64,000 bases of DNA from Parietichytrium sp. I65-24A (taxonomy: Eukaryota; Sar; Bigyra; Thraustochytrida; Thraustochytriidae). Positions within the stretch are counted from its first letter, which is position 1; the number at the start of each line of letters is the position of its first letter. The notes beneath the pieces are model-generated. The model saw nothing but the letters and a program-made list of their open reading frames with translations. It did not search any database and had not been told where the DNA came from. A program made the position numbers and the translations under genes. The DNA is taken from NCBI GenBank assembly GCA_012862575.1, contig BLSF01000030.1:127584-191583 (forward strand), in the 5' to 3' direction. Positions 12,510 through 24,700 of the stretch are shown one piece after another.

Positions 12510-14606
12510 TATCACAAATGCTAAAACATTTCTCTGTGTCTCTCTCTCTCTTCCTCTTCCTCTTCCTTTGAATTTCTCTTTCTGCTGTTCGTCTCCTGCG
12601 CAGGTCAGATTAATCATAATTCGGAAAGGAAAAAAATAAAAGAAAAAAAATGCGTTCGAATGAGACACTTGAGAAATAGAAATCGGAACGGCTAAACTAC
12701 ACTGACAGGAAGAAGGTTGAACTGGCCGGGAAAGCACAAAGACTGGGCACGGTTTCAGATGTTGCATTCAGAAATTCAGACGAGGGCACTTTTCAGCGCC
12801 TCCCATCTTGGCCAGCCAGAGGAGAGGAACAGAGCGGAACAGTGCAGAACAGACCGCGCGAATTGGAAGTGGAAATGAGTGCAAAACTAGTTGCAATCGT
12901 TCCACCAAAGAGGACCGCCTACCAGAGCAAGTACAAGTATAGAAAGAGAGAGAGAGAGAGAGAGAGTTTTGAATGGACTCTACAATGCGCAACTTGGAAA
13001 GAAACAGAAAAGGTGAACGAATGAATTTGCGGCCCGTACCCAACGTACCAAGCGGCTCCGGACGGTGAATCATGAACTGTGGAAAAGACTTAACGAACCC
13101 ACCGCGCACGTGGCTCTGAGAAGAGTGTGAGTGTGAGTGAGGAGCCGTCTGAAAGTGGCAACTGACACTACAAGGTCCAGAAATTCACCGCCAACACTTG
13201 TTCGTTCACGAATGACTGTAAATCGAAAGGTTAACTCAAGGTGGCCGATAGAGAATAAAGAATGAGAGAGGCCTGCCTGAACTGCGCAAACTGTGCAACC
13301 TGAGGCACTGCTACGCCGCTGGACAAGCCGGAAAATTCCGCTAATTCCTCGGATTTAGCCCCTCTCCCACGAGCCATTTGCCCCGTTATGCGCAGATTGC
13401 GAGTATTCAGTGAAAGTGGATTTGAGGAGCCGCTGGACCGTAGGGAACTTTGAGGGGCTCGCTTGGGGAAATTACGCAACCGAAAGCTTTACCAAGAAAT
13501 GCCCAGTGCTACCGCCGTCCGGTACGTCGGACCTCTCAAGGGCCTTGCCTAAGCTTACGAGAAAAAGTTTGCGCCGGACTCTTACGAAACGCACCTATCT
13601 CTTCCAAAGATTTGCAAATTTGAGCAAGCCATTCGTTCTCACCTCTTACTGGCGCAAGGGCAGGGCAGGGCAAAGGAACACTGTAGGAGTTAGAAGCGAA
13701 CGGGGCCCGATCACTACGCCTCCTTTCCCGACGTTCGCGATGGAACAATTTTACCGTCCCGCTCCCCTCCGATCCACGGAGGCCGTAGCTCCAGATTCTA
13801 CAGATTTTAGAGAAGCGGGGCCAGAAGTGAGTGAGGCTTGGGGCAAATATGCGCCCTCGGAAGAGTCGGTTCCCACTATTAGAGATCTCCCGCAAAGAGC
13901 ACTATCCCATCCGATACGTTGACCTACGTTGATCTGACCCATGCTCCAGCGCTCCAGACAAGACGCACACAGCTAGCACTCTTGGAGTCCACAAGTACAC
14001 TGCACTCGGCTTCACACGGTTCGTTCGGAGCCACCCTTCTTTCTCCCCTCCCTCTGTGAGACTCCGCTGCCCTCCCTGCACCCGGACGCCTCATCACCCC
14101 CCTTTTATTCGGTGTCTTCGGGATACCAATCGCCTCACAATCATGCGTTCGATTCGAAATCTCGTCGACAGGGACGGCTCAAACCCTCCCCACCTCCCCA
14201 GTGTGAGGAATAATGTCTAATTTATGTGATGTGGGTTTATCCTCTTTTCATCTTCTCAATTTCTCACAGTTAAGCCACTTTACAGTTAATTTAGAATTTT
14301 GTGGCGTGATTGCTGAACTTCCCTGCCGTTTATATATATACAGGGTCTTTCACTGATGATCTGTGGTGATCTGGTGACTCTTTGTCCCATCTCTGGCTAG
14401 CACGTTCGGTGTAACCTACATTGGATGACAGCTCATGGTCAATACACAGCATGGCTGGAACAAAAAGTATCTCCTTCTCCCTTTCAGATACAAAACGCAG
14501 TGCAAACCATAGGAGGGGTCTTGCAGAGCCCTAGCTTTCTTCAAACTGAACAGAACCGGCCAAGCTTGCCTCCGCCTCCGTCGCCAGCATGTCTTCGCGC
14601 TTTCAC

Positions 14607-15722
14607 TCATTCCAGCTCCGCTCCATCCTCCAAAGCACCTGAGCTCTCGTAGTCCACGTCCTCTTCTTCTTCGTCGTCAAGGCCCAGTTGCGCGGCAAGT
14701 TTCAAAGCCAAAAGTGCTGCAGCGTCACGCTTCTCCTCCGAACTCAAGCCCGAGCTCTCCGATCGAAAGGCCTTAATTTTTTCAAATAGATCCTCAAAGT
14801 GCATCGCACCATCCAATTCCTCCAGACCAAAGTCTCCGAAGAGCCCGGTCGAAACCTGGGCAGGATCCAGCCCGTATGGGCTACCCTCCAGAGGCAATTG
14901 GAAACCTTCCGCTTCTCGCTCAGTGAGAAGACTGGTTTCTGGATCCGCTGCGTCAGATTTGCCAAAGTCAGACTCGACATCTGCGGCATCAACGCTGGCT
15001 AACCCTTGCGCGGCGGGCACCGCATTCTCTGCAGCATGCGTCCAGCCCTCTTGTTCACTCGACATTTCTGATGGAGACTTGGTGTCTTTCAGGACCATGC
15101 CTTCCCACATAGTCGCCTCCAGCGCCTCCTTGACTCTCCGCACGTCGTGGCCCATCACCAGCTCGAAGCCATTCTCCAGCATGGCCTCTCCCAGCACCTG
15201 GTCCACCATGCGCTCCACGACCTCGTCTTCTGGAGCGTCATGAAACAGCCACAGCACGCGCGTCTCAGCCTCCGACTTGTCCATCTCGCTGCGCACCGCA
15301 GAGCAAAGTTCGCCCAGCGCCTCATCTACCGCGACTGCGATCACCAACGCCTGCTCAGCAGAAACTCCTTCACAAGAGCGACAATTTCTGCTCTCCAACT
15401 CCGAATTAACATCAACATCAACATCAACATCAACGTCAACATCAACATCAACTTCATCAACATTCACATTCACATTCACATCCGCAGAGCCAAAGTCCGC
15501 TCTTCCAGCGTCCTCGCGCACCCCCGTTTCCGTGCCCAGTAGCGTCCGTGCCGTGAGCGCCACGTCCGCGCTGTAGTACTTGGTGCGCGCCCGCAGCTGC
15601 CAGGTGCGGGGACACCCATCCATGTGGGACGCAGCTGTGGGGTCCACGAGGGTCCCCACCAGCGCGGCGGCGGCCTTGGGGAGGCACCCCGGCGAGCACG
15701 ACAGCGCGCACACTGCGGGCAT
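14607..15722 (-). CDS. AAGAB: Alpha/gamma-adaptin-binding protein p34-like
   Basis: A 371-residue protein of the AAGAB/Irc6 type, cytosolic chaperones that bind clathrin adaptor subunits during AP-1/AP-2 assembly (family knowledge). The N-terminal part looks like the family's degenerate GTPase fold. It opens with CALSCSPGC in place of a P-loop and has the hallmark TKYYSADVAL, then NGFELV and ATMWEGMVLKD. The C-terminal helix block (about 297-344, EDLFEKIKAFRSE to LALKLAAQLG) matches the adaptin-binding tail and ends acidic. The open frame runs upstream to a GTG, but the first ATG is 15722 and fits the family N-terminus. A (Asp-Val)n/(Asn-Val)n stretch inside the GTPase-like domain comes from an ACATCA microsatellite. 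The Ulp1 gene is upstream on the same strand. Confidence 0.85.
   Translation of the reverse strand: MPAVCALSCSPGCLPKAAAALVGTLVDPTAASHMDGCPRTWQLRARTKYYSADVALTARTLLGTETGVREDAGRADFGSADVNVNVNVDEVDVDVDVDVDVDVDVNSELESRNCRSCEGVSAEQALVIAVAVDEALGELCSAVRSEMDKSEAETRVLWLFHDAPEDEVVERMVDQVLGEAMLENGFELVMGHDVRRVKEALEATMWEGMVLKDTKSPSEMSSEQEGWTHAAENAVPAAQGLASVDAADVESDFGKSDAADPETSLLTEREAEGFQLPLEGSPYGLDPAQVSTGLFGDFGLEELDGAMHFEDLFEKIKAFRSESSGLSSEEKRDAAALLALKLAAQLGLDDEEEEDVDYESSGALEDGAELE
15409..15482. repeat. Coding ACATCA/ACATTC hexanucleotide repeat
   Basis: About twelve 6-bp units inside the AAGAB-like gene. The length keeps the frame and encodes alternating Val with Asp or Asn on the minus strand. It is probably a replication-slippage expansion tolerated in a surface loop. 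Confidence 0.9.
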
Positions 15723-16296
15723 CCTCGGCAGAGTGTCCTCGCACGAGAAACTTGGGGGTGGTGGGTAGACTGTGGGGACTACGGGAAACCGTGGTAGTGG
15801 TGGTGGTGGTGGTGGCGTGCGTGGGGACACAGGTTGGGTACTAAGGAGTACTCGTACCCCGGTGATTAGCTTGCGTGCTTGTGCAATCGTAATAAGTTAT
15901 GTAAGATATGTGGCTCTCATTGGGAGAGGTATAGGTAGGAGCGCAAATAGAATGAGAATGTGAGAATGTGAGAATGTGAGAATGTGAGAATGTGAGAATG
16001 AGGGCTTGGAGTTTCTCGACGGTGTCAGACAGAACTAGAGTCAACCCGCGCGGACTTGTGAAGAGCTACGGGAAATTTGGCTTCTTGATTTTTTAATCCG
16101 CCAAGTAGTTTTTCAGGTTTCTGGGGCGCGGCGAGGATCAGTGCGAATTGAAGAGAGTGGCCTTGAGAGGCCGCAGTTGAGATTGCAAATTGCGACGGGG
16201 TTGTTTGACCTTGGCGTGTTCTTCTCTTTTGGCCTATTTCTATCTTTCTTCCGTTGGCGGGGCCAACAGATTTTCAATTTAAAGATTTTGGTTTGC
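15723..16296. other. Intergenic region upstream of AAGAB-like gene
   Basis: 574 bp between two minus-strand genes. It holds a GAATGTGA octamer microsatellite (about 15949-16000) and a GTACT/AGTAC-rich segment at 15836-15860, some 115-140 bp upstream of the ATG, which may be promoter sequence (inference). No gene seen. Confidence 0.6.
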
Positions 16297-17695
16297 CTAC
16301 TCTGCCGCCGCTGAGCCTTTCATTAGATCTACGCAGATGCGCTTGCGAAAATAAGGCATGTCTCGGCAGGAGAACTCGAGTGGCTGTTCAGCGGATATAT
16401 AATTGCTGAACGTGCACAAAAATGCGCCACAATCGTTGCTGTTGTCTTGCTGAGGGATCCCAGATCCGCTGCACACACAATGTCGAAACGCAAGTTAGAA
16501 CCTTCTTCAAACAAGTCAAGATTTCGTTCCGAATCACCACTTACTGCTCCACAAGCTCCCAGGAGTCCACATCCAATGCGCTTCCTTTCTTCTCTCTGTG
16601 TTCGTCGGCCAAGTAGCGGAGTACGTTCTTCATACACTCCCTGCCAGAGCTACCCATCGAGTCAAAGTACTCGATTCGCTGATCTTTAATGCGCGCTATG
16701 CAAAGCGTCCAATGCGAGTTGCTGATGTTCCGTGGAAAAAACACAATGTCCATTTCGAACAAGTCACACTTTCTCGTCCCTCGGCTTGTCCACTTTTTCA
16801 CTCGCGAGTAATCATAAGAGCCTCCGTCCATAAGCTTGCTGTAGAAGAGAGTCAAGTGAAAGTAACACTTTGGCCACGAACTGTCGGACTCCGACCTCTC
16901 CAAAGAGCGCGCCCGTAGCAAGCTTAGGTACTGGTTAATAATCTCGTCATTCAGCCAGGTCGCTGGGGTCAGGCACCTCATCTGAGATCGAAAGACTTGC
17001 ACATTGAATCGCTCGAAAAGCTTGACGTTGTCGCCACCCCCCTTCATTGCAAGTTCGTACAACTCCTCTTCTTCCTCGGTAAACTCTGGCTGCAGGTCCA
17101 CGCCACCATCTTCCTCCCTGAGAACCTCGAACGGGTGCTTTTCTCTCCACTCCTCGCTTTTCAGCCTGCTGGCCTCCATTCGCAAGACGATCTCCTCTAG
17201 ACTCTTCCTCAACGCAACTTCCTCTTCGTCCTCTGCCTCCACATCGGCGTCGTCAGAATCGCTGTCAAGGGAAACGACTTCGGCAGTCTCCTTGGATGGA
17301 GACTTTCTGGGACGACCAGGGTGGCCGCCCGCAGCGTCGGCTCGTCTTCTGATTTCGTCTGCTCGCCTTCTGGCCTCTTCGATCCTACGCTGCGCCGCAT
17401 CTGCCGCCTCTTGCCTCCGTTTGATCTCTTGCTCGAATTCGTCCAAAGCCCCGCCCTCTCGAAGCCTCAAACGGCCGATGCCGTGATCTCTCAATCCAAA
17501 GTGCTGAAAATCCTGCGCTAGCCCGGAGAGTCTGCCATTTCCACCTCCCTCAGGCCACTCAACCTTCTTCGTCGCCTGATCTATGCCCTGCATCACCTCG
17601 TCGATCCCAGCCTGAAACTCTCGTCTCGCCTTTTCAAACATATCGCAGTTATCGGAGAGGTACTCATCTGTGCGCTTTCTCAGCTCCTCATCCAT
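16297..17695 (-). CDS. Ulp1/SENP-family SUMO protease, two exons
   Basis: A cysteine protease of family C48, which matures SUMO and removes it from targets. Exon 1 is 17695-16545, the intron 16544-16469 (76 bp, GTAAGT..GTGCAG), exon 2 16468-16297; together 440 aa. Exon 1 carries an acidic and coiled-coil N-terminal half (E/R/Q-rich, about residues 110-160), then the protease start TWLNDEIINQYL, the catalytic His in SNSHWTLC and the Asp in EYFDSMG. Exon 2 supplies QQDNSNDCGAFLC with the catalytic Cys and oxyanion Gln. Without the splice the triad would be incomplete. The open frame reaches a TTG at 17794, but the first ATG is 17695. Subfamily (Ulp1 or Ulp2 type) is not decided; nuclear location is inferred. 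Confidence 0.92.
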
Positions 17696-18440
17696 CGTGC
17701 AGCTCCAATTCTTCCTGCTACTGCAGCTGCTGTTTCTTGAACGATTGTCTGTCTCCTTGAATCCTAAACAATCCAAACAATTAAAACCTTTCAATCAGCA
17801 TGCACACTATTTATGCGAGCTCTTCACTCAACGAAACGAATACACTTGCGCCAAAACCTTGCAAAACTCTACTCGCAAAGCCAAAACAATTGCAAGTCAC
17901 ACTCAGACTCAGCAGCTCTCGGCCCCGACTTGATAGAAATATTAAATATTACAAACAAATCGGCAGTTGTCTCTCCAACAGCTAAAACTTTGTGCTTGTC
18001 TTCGTTGCCTTTTTCCCTCTCAGCAGATATTGATGGTTTTCCAATCTTCGATCACTTTCCTCTATTTAATATAAAGGACAGCTTCCACCAAAGACTATCC
18101 GCCGACTACGCTAAATTGGCAGTCCTACTGCGCGCGCGTCTCCTCAGAGCCTTTAAAAAAAAAGCGGTGTGTACTCGCCACCAGTGCGGTACTCGAGGAC
18201 CCCATTAGTACTACATAGAGAATCCGATAGTGTGCGGGAGGTCCTAGCGAAAAGCACGGGTCCTACCGGGATAGGGCGTTCCTTTGTTCGGTGGAAAGGA
18301 GCAGCTCGTTGTTCCCTGACCGTTTCGAAACTTCGCAGTCTTCGCAGAATGAGTCTGAGTCTGAGTCTGAGTTTGAGTCTGCGCTGAGCTAACCTTTTGA
18401 TGCATCTCATTGCAATTTGCAAATAATTTCGGGAAAGGAG

Positions 18441-18471
<31 letters not shown>

Positions 18472-19133
18472 ACTGCCAGTCCAACAATTTGATTTGCAGT
18501 CAACTCAACTCGTGAGATGATTTCCATGTATTCACGGCGGTTTCAAGGTACACAAGGTACGCAAGGCGTTCGTTGTTTATATTTCGCGCATGTGAATGAG
18601 ACAGACACACACAAATAAATACGCACGACGTGAAGAGTGTGCAAGTGTGGGCGTGAGAATTGACCTGCTGGCCATTGAAATGCGTCGCGTTTCGCGTGGC
18701 CATTCACACCTTGCGTGAAAGAGAATGATGTGTTAAAACGGCCATCTGAATCGACTGTAAAGTAGAATTTAGATGTGCCATCTGGCTTTGTCGCCACTCG
18801 TCACAGCAGCGAAGTTTTGGTTAGAAGTTGACACCTGCTGTTTTTCGGTCAAAGGAAAATTAACAGTAAACACTTGACTCTATGTACCATCTGCTGGCAA
18901 TAGCGTGGATGGCTGGCTGACCATACCGGCAACACGGTCGCAAGTCTTGAATGGAACAAATTGAAGGTGCCTAGTGCAGAGCATTGCCGAGATTCTTTTC
19001 CTGGTTGCACATCGACTCAACTTCCGGGAAAACCAACTCCGAGCGTGCGGAAGAACGAGCATCTTCATCGGTCTGTGTGCTTATATTCTGGCTTATTCTG
19101 GAGGCGAAGGCTGAGCAATTGGGTCGGGCAAGA
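17696..19133. other. Divergent intergenic region
   Basis: 1.4 kb between the Ulp1-like gene (-) and the amidohydrolase gene (+), so it should hold both promoters. It contains a GAGTCT hexamer run (about 18349-18378), a GT then GA dinucleotide tract (about 18441-18472) and a GGTACTCGAGG segment near 18187. No convincing gene. Confidence 0.6.
18441..18472. repeat. GT and GA dinucleotide microsatellite
   Basis: A compound tract of GT repeats followed directly by GA repeats, in the divergent intergenic region. Confidence 0.9.
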
Positions 19134-21473
19134 ATGGAAGGGACGAGGGAGAATGAGATCGTGCTGGAGGAGAAGGAGATCGAAGATAGGAGGCTCGTGA
19201 AGAAGTCCAGCTTCTGTTGCGGCGGCTCTTTCTCTTGCACCAGCGCAGCAGATTCCAAGGTGGTGGGAGACAAAACCAAGGAAGGCGGTGCTGGCAAGAA
19301 GAACAAAGTCAAGTACCAGAACAACGTTGACGCGTGTTGCGAAGCCGGGTCGTGCTGCTTTGGGGAGGTCCTTCAATACGGGGAAAACATCGAACAACAG
19401 TACGGCCCGCTCCTCGCACAAGAGATCGACAAAGTGGTCACCATTCCGGCGCACTCCTCCGTCGAAATATCGACGACCCTAGAGCTCGGCGACTCCCTCG
19501 CGTGGGCAATTGAGGTGCTCCCTTCTGGGTGTCTGCCTGGCGGCTCAAATTCTCTCCGCATGAGCTGCTACTGGCTTGACAATACAAACAACGAAGCAAG
19601 AAACCCCGATGAAGACGCCTTTGGCATTGATGGGTACTGGCCTGCAAGGGAAGTGAGCCCGTCGAAAGAGCCGCACGTAGGTATGTTCAGCGTAGATGGC
19701 CAGACAACAAAGCGTGCCTCATTGATTATCTGTCTGGACAATGGAGCGTCCAACACCGGAAAGAAAACTGTTCGTCTCACATGCCAGCTTCGAGGAGTGC
19801 ACAAAGGCATGGAGGTGAAAACGCCGTACGGTTACGGCATTGCAACCGATTGGACCGGGTCATCCGTGGTCGTTGACCTCGGCTGGGGCCAAGCATACCT
19901 CCCGAGCCAAAGCGTCTTGATTGGCAACACTACGTCTGCCCAAGAGCAAACGAGTTTCCCTAAAGGAAAGTTTTGCTACGTTCTCCGAAGCAAACCACAT
20001 ATCCGGATCCAACAAGTCCACAAACCATTCAAGTACTACCCCAGCCTTGAGACCATGGGGATCAATAAAATTGCAGGGGCCTTTGATAGATCTGAAAACG
20101 CCCACGAAAAGCTCTGGGGCAAACTGAACGAAAAGGACAAGGCGGTTTTGATTGAAGCGTTTGAAGGCTTTGAAGTGGACAAACTCGTGGATTATCACGT
20201 TCACTTAATCGGATCAGGACAGAGTGGAAGCGGGTGCTTCTTAACACCAAACATGACCGACCCTTTTCGCTCGCCATTCGGCTACGTCAAATTGAACGCG
20301 TTTATGAGCGCTGCGGGTATTTCAGCAGTAAATAGTGACATGGCGTACGAAAATCGCCTCCTCACCCTTGCAAAGCACGTAGGGTTGGTGCCGTCCCTAT
20401 TGCAAGGACGTTCAGCCGAGGAGCACGTCCCGTGCAATAAACTCGTGTGCCTCGCCTTTGACAAGTCATACGACGAAAGCGGGGCAGAGCGAATGGACAA
20501 GACAACTCTCCACATCCCAAACAATTACTCAATGGATTTTGCACGTCGCAACCGTGACGTTTGCGTGGCAACTTGCTCCGTACACCCGTATCGCCAAGAC
20601 TGTGAGATGGAGTTGGAGAGGTGCTTTCGCAACGGTGCCAGAATCATCAAGTGGCTACCAAATAGCATGATGATCGACCCTCTATCGGAAAAGTGCGACA
20701 AGTTTTACAAAAAGGTTGCTGAGCTTGGTATGATCTTGCTTTCCCATACTGGCGAGGAGCACAGCGTTTCGTCCGCTGGCTTGGTGAATGAGTTTGGCAA
20801 TCCGCTGCGGCTCCGCAGGGCTCTTGACCATGGCGTAAAGGTCATCGCAGCACATTTGGCAACTGAGGGAACAGCGCTTGATCTCGACACCGTAGGGTGC
20901 AGCTCAATGTTGCCTGCTCGCGAGCTCAATTTCAAGTTGCTGATGAGGCTTATGCACGAAGAAAAATACAAAGACTTGCTCTTTGCTGACTTTTCGGCAA
21001 TCATTGCAATCAAACGAGCTGGATATATTTCGCAAATTCTGGACGCCACAGAAATTCACGACAGGCTCGTTTACGGCTCTGACTACCCGGTGCCGTGCCT
21101 TAATTTCGGCGTGGTGACTCGCCAACTTCAAATGTATGGACTCATCAATGGAGCACAGAGAAAGGTTCTTCAAAAGATTTACAAGGTAAGTATGCCCCAG
21201 CCATTCTATTTGTTCCGCCACGCGACTTGCTCACGGCGATACCTTGTGCTGACCCAACGATTGTCTGTTTAGTACAATCCTCTCTTTTTCGACCTTGCCT
21301 GCAAGCGATTCTTGCGCTCGAAAAAGGGCAACAAATTTCCGGACAAGTCTTATTATGAACACCCTCTTCTTCCTGTGACTGTGCCTTTTCAAGAAGCGAC
21401 GGTACGCTTTTCGCAGACAACTGCGAATTCCAATACCGCAGCTCCCGAGGCTTCTCAAATGGGGCACCTGTAA
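19134..21473 (+). CDS. Amidohydrolase with N-terminal beta domains
   Basis: Exon 1 is 19134-21185, the intron 21186-21272 (87 bp, GTAAGT..TTTAG, phase 0), exon 2 21273-21473; 750 aa. The C-terminal half is an amidohydrolase (metallo-dependent hydrolase, TIM-barrel) domain. It has an HxH pair in DYHVHLIG (about 352), a His in LSHTGEE (about 537), a His in AAHLA (about 571) and an Asp in YGSDYPVP (about 648). Exon 2 continues with YNPLFFDLACKRFL, a typical end of this family. The N-terminal part holds a GOLD-like beta region (about 99-222) and a short VKTPYGYG..WGQAYLP beta motif (about 227-259); both are tentative. The substrate is unknown. The open frame extends to a TTG at 18984, but 19134 is the first ATG. 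The gene converges on SPT16 with a 235-bp gap. Confidence 0.85.
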
Positions 21474-21708
21474 CCATCGACCGACAAACACCATATAGAA
21501 AGGGAACAAGAATTTGCAACTTCGATAAAAGGTAGCTCTTGCGCTCACTCGAAATGGGAAATGATAATGATGGATGCGTTGCCACCCACGAAAACTCCGA
21601 GTTCAGGACAACGACGCGAAGAATGCTGAAAAAGAAAAAAGATTCGTTCTAAAAATAACCCCCGGTGTTACGAATTTGTTAGCTAATCTGCCGACCTTGT
21701 GGCGCAGG

Positions 21709-24700
21709 TTAACGGCGCGAGCGCTTGCTGCTTTTCCGTTTCTGTTTGTCCTCTGCCTCAACCTCGGCTTCGCGTCGGCTCCTCTTTTTGTCGGCCTCTG
21801 CAGCCTTCCTGTCAAGCTCGTCCCAGTCCTCGCCCTCGTCTTCATCTTCATCACTCTCCGCCTCAGACTCGTCTTCGGACTCGTTACCTTCCCACGAACC
21901 CGCAGATCCTTCGCTGGAGCTGACTTCAGACTCTGCATCATCTTCGCTAAATGCCGATTCCTCGCTACCTTCACCTTCTTCATCGTCGGAGTCCTGGCCC
22001 TCAACGTTCAGCACGAGCCAGCCGACATCTTTTTTCTCGCCATCCAAGTCCACATCCTTCCAAAAGATGCCGTCCTCGATCTCGCCGTGAACGGTGTCCA
22101 TGATGACCTTCCAGTTCAAGGAATGGGACCCGACGGTGAATGTGATGTCGTTCTTGTCGTGAAGCCATTTTCGAATAATTTCAAAGCTTTCCATGGGGAT
22201 GGTGGTGACGCGCTGAGGGACCCCTGCGCCAGGAGTCATCTGGGATTTGAGGATAATGACCATGTCAAAGTTCTTCGTCCTTGCCCCCACGCGCTCAAAG
22301 TGAATGTGCTCAATGTCGTCTAGCGTCACAACGAAGAAAGGAGTCTCCGTAAGGTTGACAAGACAATGCACAGTTGGCGTGATGGTGACCATCTCTTTGT
22401 TTGGCACACCTGGGAAAGCGAGCTTGCGGTATGGCATATCAAAGTCGTTGTCCACTCCGATATGCTCGTCATTCTCCCTCGCAAACTGCACAGCTTTTGT
22501 GCAAAATGCTTTAAAGGCGTTGTTGAGCTTCTTCTTCATTCTGCGCTCCAGCTCTTCCTCTCTCTCCTCGTCGGGATCTCCCCTGTTTCGCCGGCCGCCA
22601 TCGATAGCTGCCGAAGCCTCCACGACTTCCTGGTAAAATTGGACGTCGTAGGACTTTGTGCGCCCGATCATGACCGGGTTCTTGAGATGAAAGTGAATGA
22701 GAACGGTGAGCTCTTGCTTGCACTCCTGGAAGAAAAAGTGCTTGATGTTGGCGAAAATGATGTCAAAACTTTCTGCGCTGCTGTTGATGCCATAACGATA
22801 TCTGAAGCCATTCTTGTGCACCTGCAGCGTTCCGCGGAGCTTTCCCTTCCTTGGCTGCGGCTTGATACCAACGTCATGAAGAGCGATACTCACGCTCTTT
22901 AGCGGCACCAAGTCCACCTGTTCGACAAGGTCTGCCTCTTGCTCCTTCTGCTTCTGCCTTGCGCGCACGCGTTTCTGCATCTCCTTGATGAGCCGGTATT
23001 GGTGCTGAAGATTCCGAAAGTCCCGCGAGCGGAAACTCATCTCCTTGATAAAACTGAGCTCTGGGAACTGTGTCATCACAATGCGCATGGAGGGCGGGAC
23101 GTCCTTAGCGAACGTACTGGACCCCGTGGGGTAGTAGAATTGCAATTTGAGCAGGCAGGCACGGTCTTCGTCAACGCGGTTGATTGCTTTAATTGTGGAA
23201 ATATGGAACGGGACGTGGTAGCCGCCGATTGGCAGGAGAACAGTGTCACGGTCTTTATCACAATACACTTGATTACGAATGAGCTGCTTTGGGTACTCAC
23301 GCGCCCCCTTCTTGTAGACGTTGAATGAATCGAGTGTGCCAACAACTTCCTCTTCGTTCTCCTCGTTGTCGCCGTCGTCCTCACCATTCTGTCTGCCAGC
23401 CCTGCGGAGCTCGCGCTTAGCTTTCTCCATAATCAGCTTGTACTGGTTCTCGTAAATTTTTTGTTCCAAGTTTGCAGCCTCGCGCTCCGCGGCAAGCTGC
23501 TCAGGGGTCTTCGTCTTTGAGCGAGTCTGGCGCTCAGTGGTGGCGTACGATTGCAGCAAGGCTGCCTCGTTGGCGTCGTCCTCCTCCCCGTCGTTTGAAT
23601 CGCCCTCGAGGTTGTAGTGGATATCGTCGAATGAGGAGAGATACTTGCTTGTGGGCACGCGAGTGCGGTAGTCCTTCAACCTGTCTACAAACACCATTTC
23701 TCCGATGAGCAAAGAGTACTTGCCTGTGGATAGCGAAGCCTTTTTCTCCTTTTCTGCATCCGACAACGGGATGTCGTGGAACCCAAGGTTGATGTAAAAG
23801 AGCATATTCTCCTCCACGACGACCTTGCTTCCAGACTGAATCTTCAGAGCTGGAAACATAGCTAGAACGCCCATGCCGATTCCGATTGACTCTGGGATGC
23901 AAGACACTAGCTCGGGTTTCTTCTCCTTTACGAACTCCACCATCTTGTCGTACACCTCCCCGAGGACGGCGCCAGGAACCAAGGAGTGTACGAGGGTTCG
24001 GAACGCATCGTCCAGAATCTTGTAATTCTCTCGCTGAGCCTTGGTCGCGTCCACGATCAAGGTGCGCGCGATGGCCGCGTAGAAATTCTCATACTGGACC
24101 ATGATCTGACACGCCAAGACGTCGCTGCAAAGTTTATCCGAATTCGCCTCTTTGCCAAGCTTGAAATTGTACTTGCCGCCGCTCTGCACCGAGCACTCGA
24201 ACGGAATCTCGAGGCCCTCCAAGTCTACGTTCTTCAGCTTGAGCTTTTTGCCTTTGGGATCCTTGAGGTACTTGTCCACGCTTTCCGCGAGGTCTTTGTT
24301 GGTCACTTTAATCTCATCCTCGTCTAGCGCTTCCTCCACCAGCTTGACAAATCCGTTCATGGCCCGTACCAAGACATAGCAAGCCGTATCGACAGTCTTC
24401 CTGGACGCCGCGCTAATCGGCGCGATGACGGCCTGAATCCCCGGCGACGCATCGACTATCTCCATCTCGCTCTCCTTCAATCTGCTCTCCAACGCAACTG
24501 CAAAATCGCCCACGGCCTTGTCATTCGTCGTGCCAATCTTCTTCCCATTAAGCGACTGCTTGAGCCCATCCATCAGCTCATCGAACGTTCCGTCCTGCAC
24601 ATTCTTCCCCACATCCACAAACTTAATCTCCAGCTCCACCTCCGCGGGTTTCTTATTCTGCAGCTCCTTCAGCAGCCGCAATTTCTTCCCGCTGCTAAGT

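Larger units (their letters stand above)
1..14606. other. Gene desert with simple repeats
   Basis: About 14.6 kb with no gene I can support. The longest open frames are under 180 codons, overlap on both strands, and translate to low-complexity or Ser/Leu/Phe/Arg-rich strings with no recognisable family. I found no splice-linked exon series, tRNA, rRNA, transposase or terminal repeats. The stretch holds microsatellites, poly(A)/poly(T) runs and many short TAGTACTAGC-like palindromes. The rest of the window has one gene per roughly 2.6 kb, so the contrast is strong. It could be subtelomeric or centromeric DNA, non-coding transcription units, or simply a large intergenic region. No telomere-type repeat is visible at the left edge. 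Confidence 0.7.

Noticed and set aside
1-14606. Integrated virus or transposon in the desert
   Set aside because: No polymerase, integrase, capsid or transposase frame, and no long terminal or inverted repeats were visible.
18984-19133. Upstream extension of the amidohydrolase to a TTG
   Set aside because: No ATG in this part of the frame. The ATG at 19134 has a good context (AAGAATGG). The same reasoning moved the starts of the AAGAB-like, Ulp1, EEP, surface-protein, PARP-finger and 328-aa genes.
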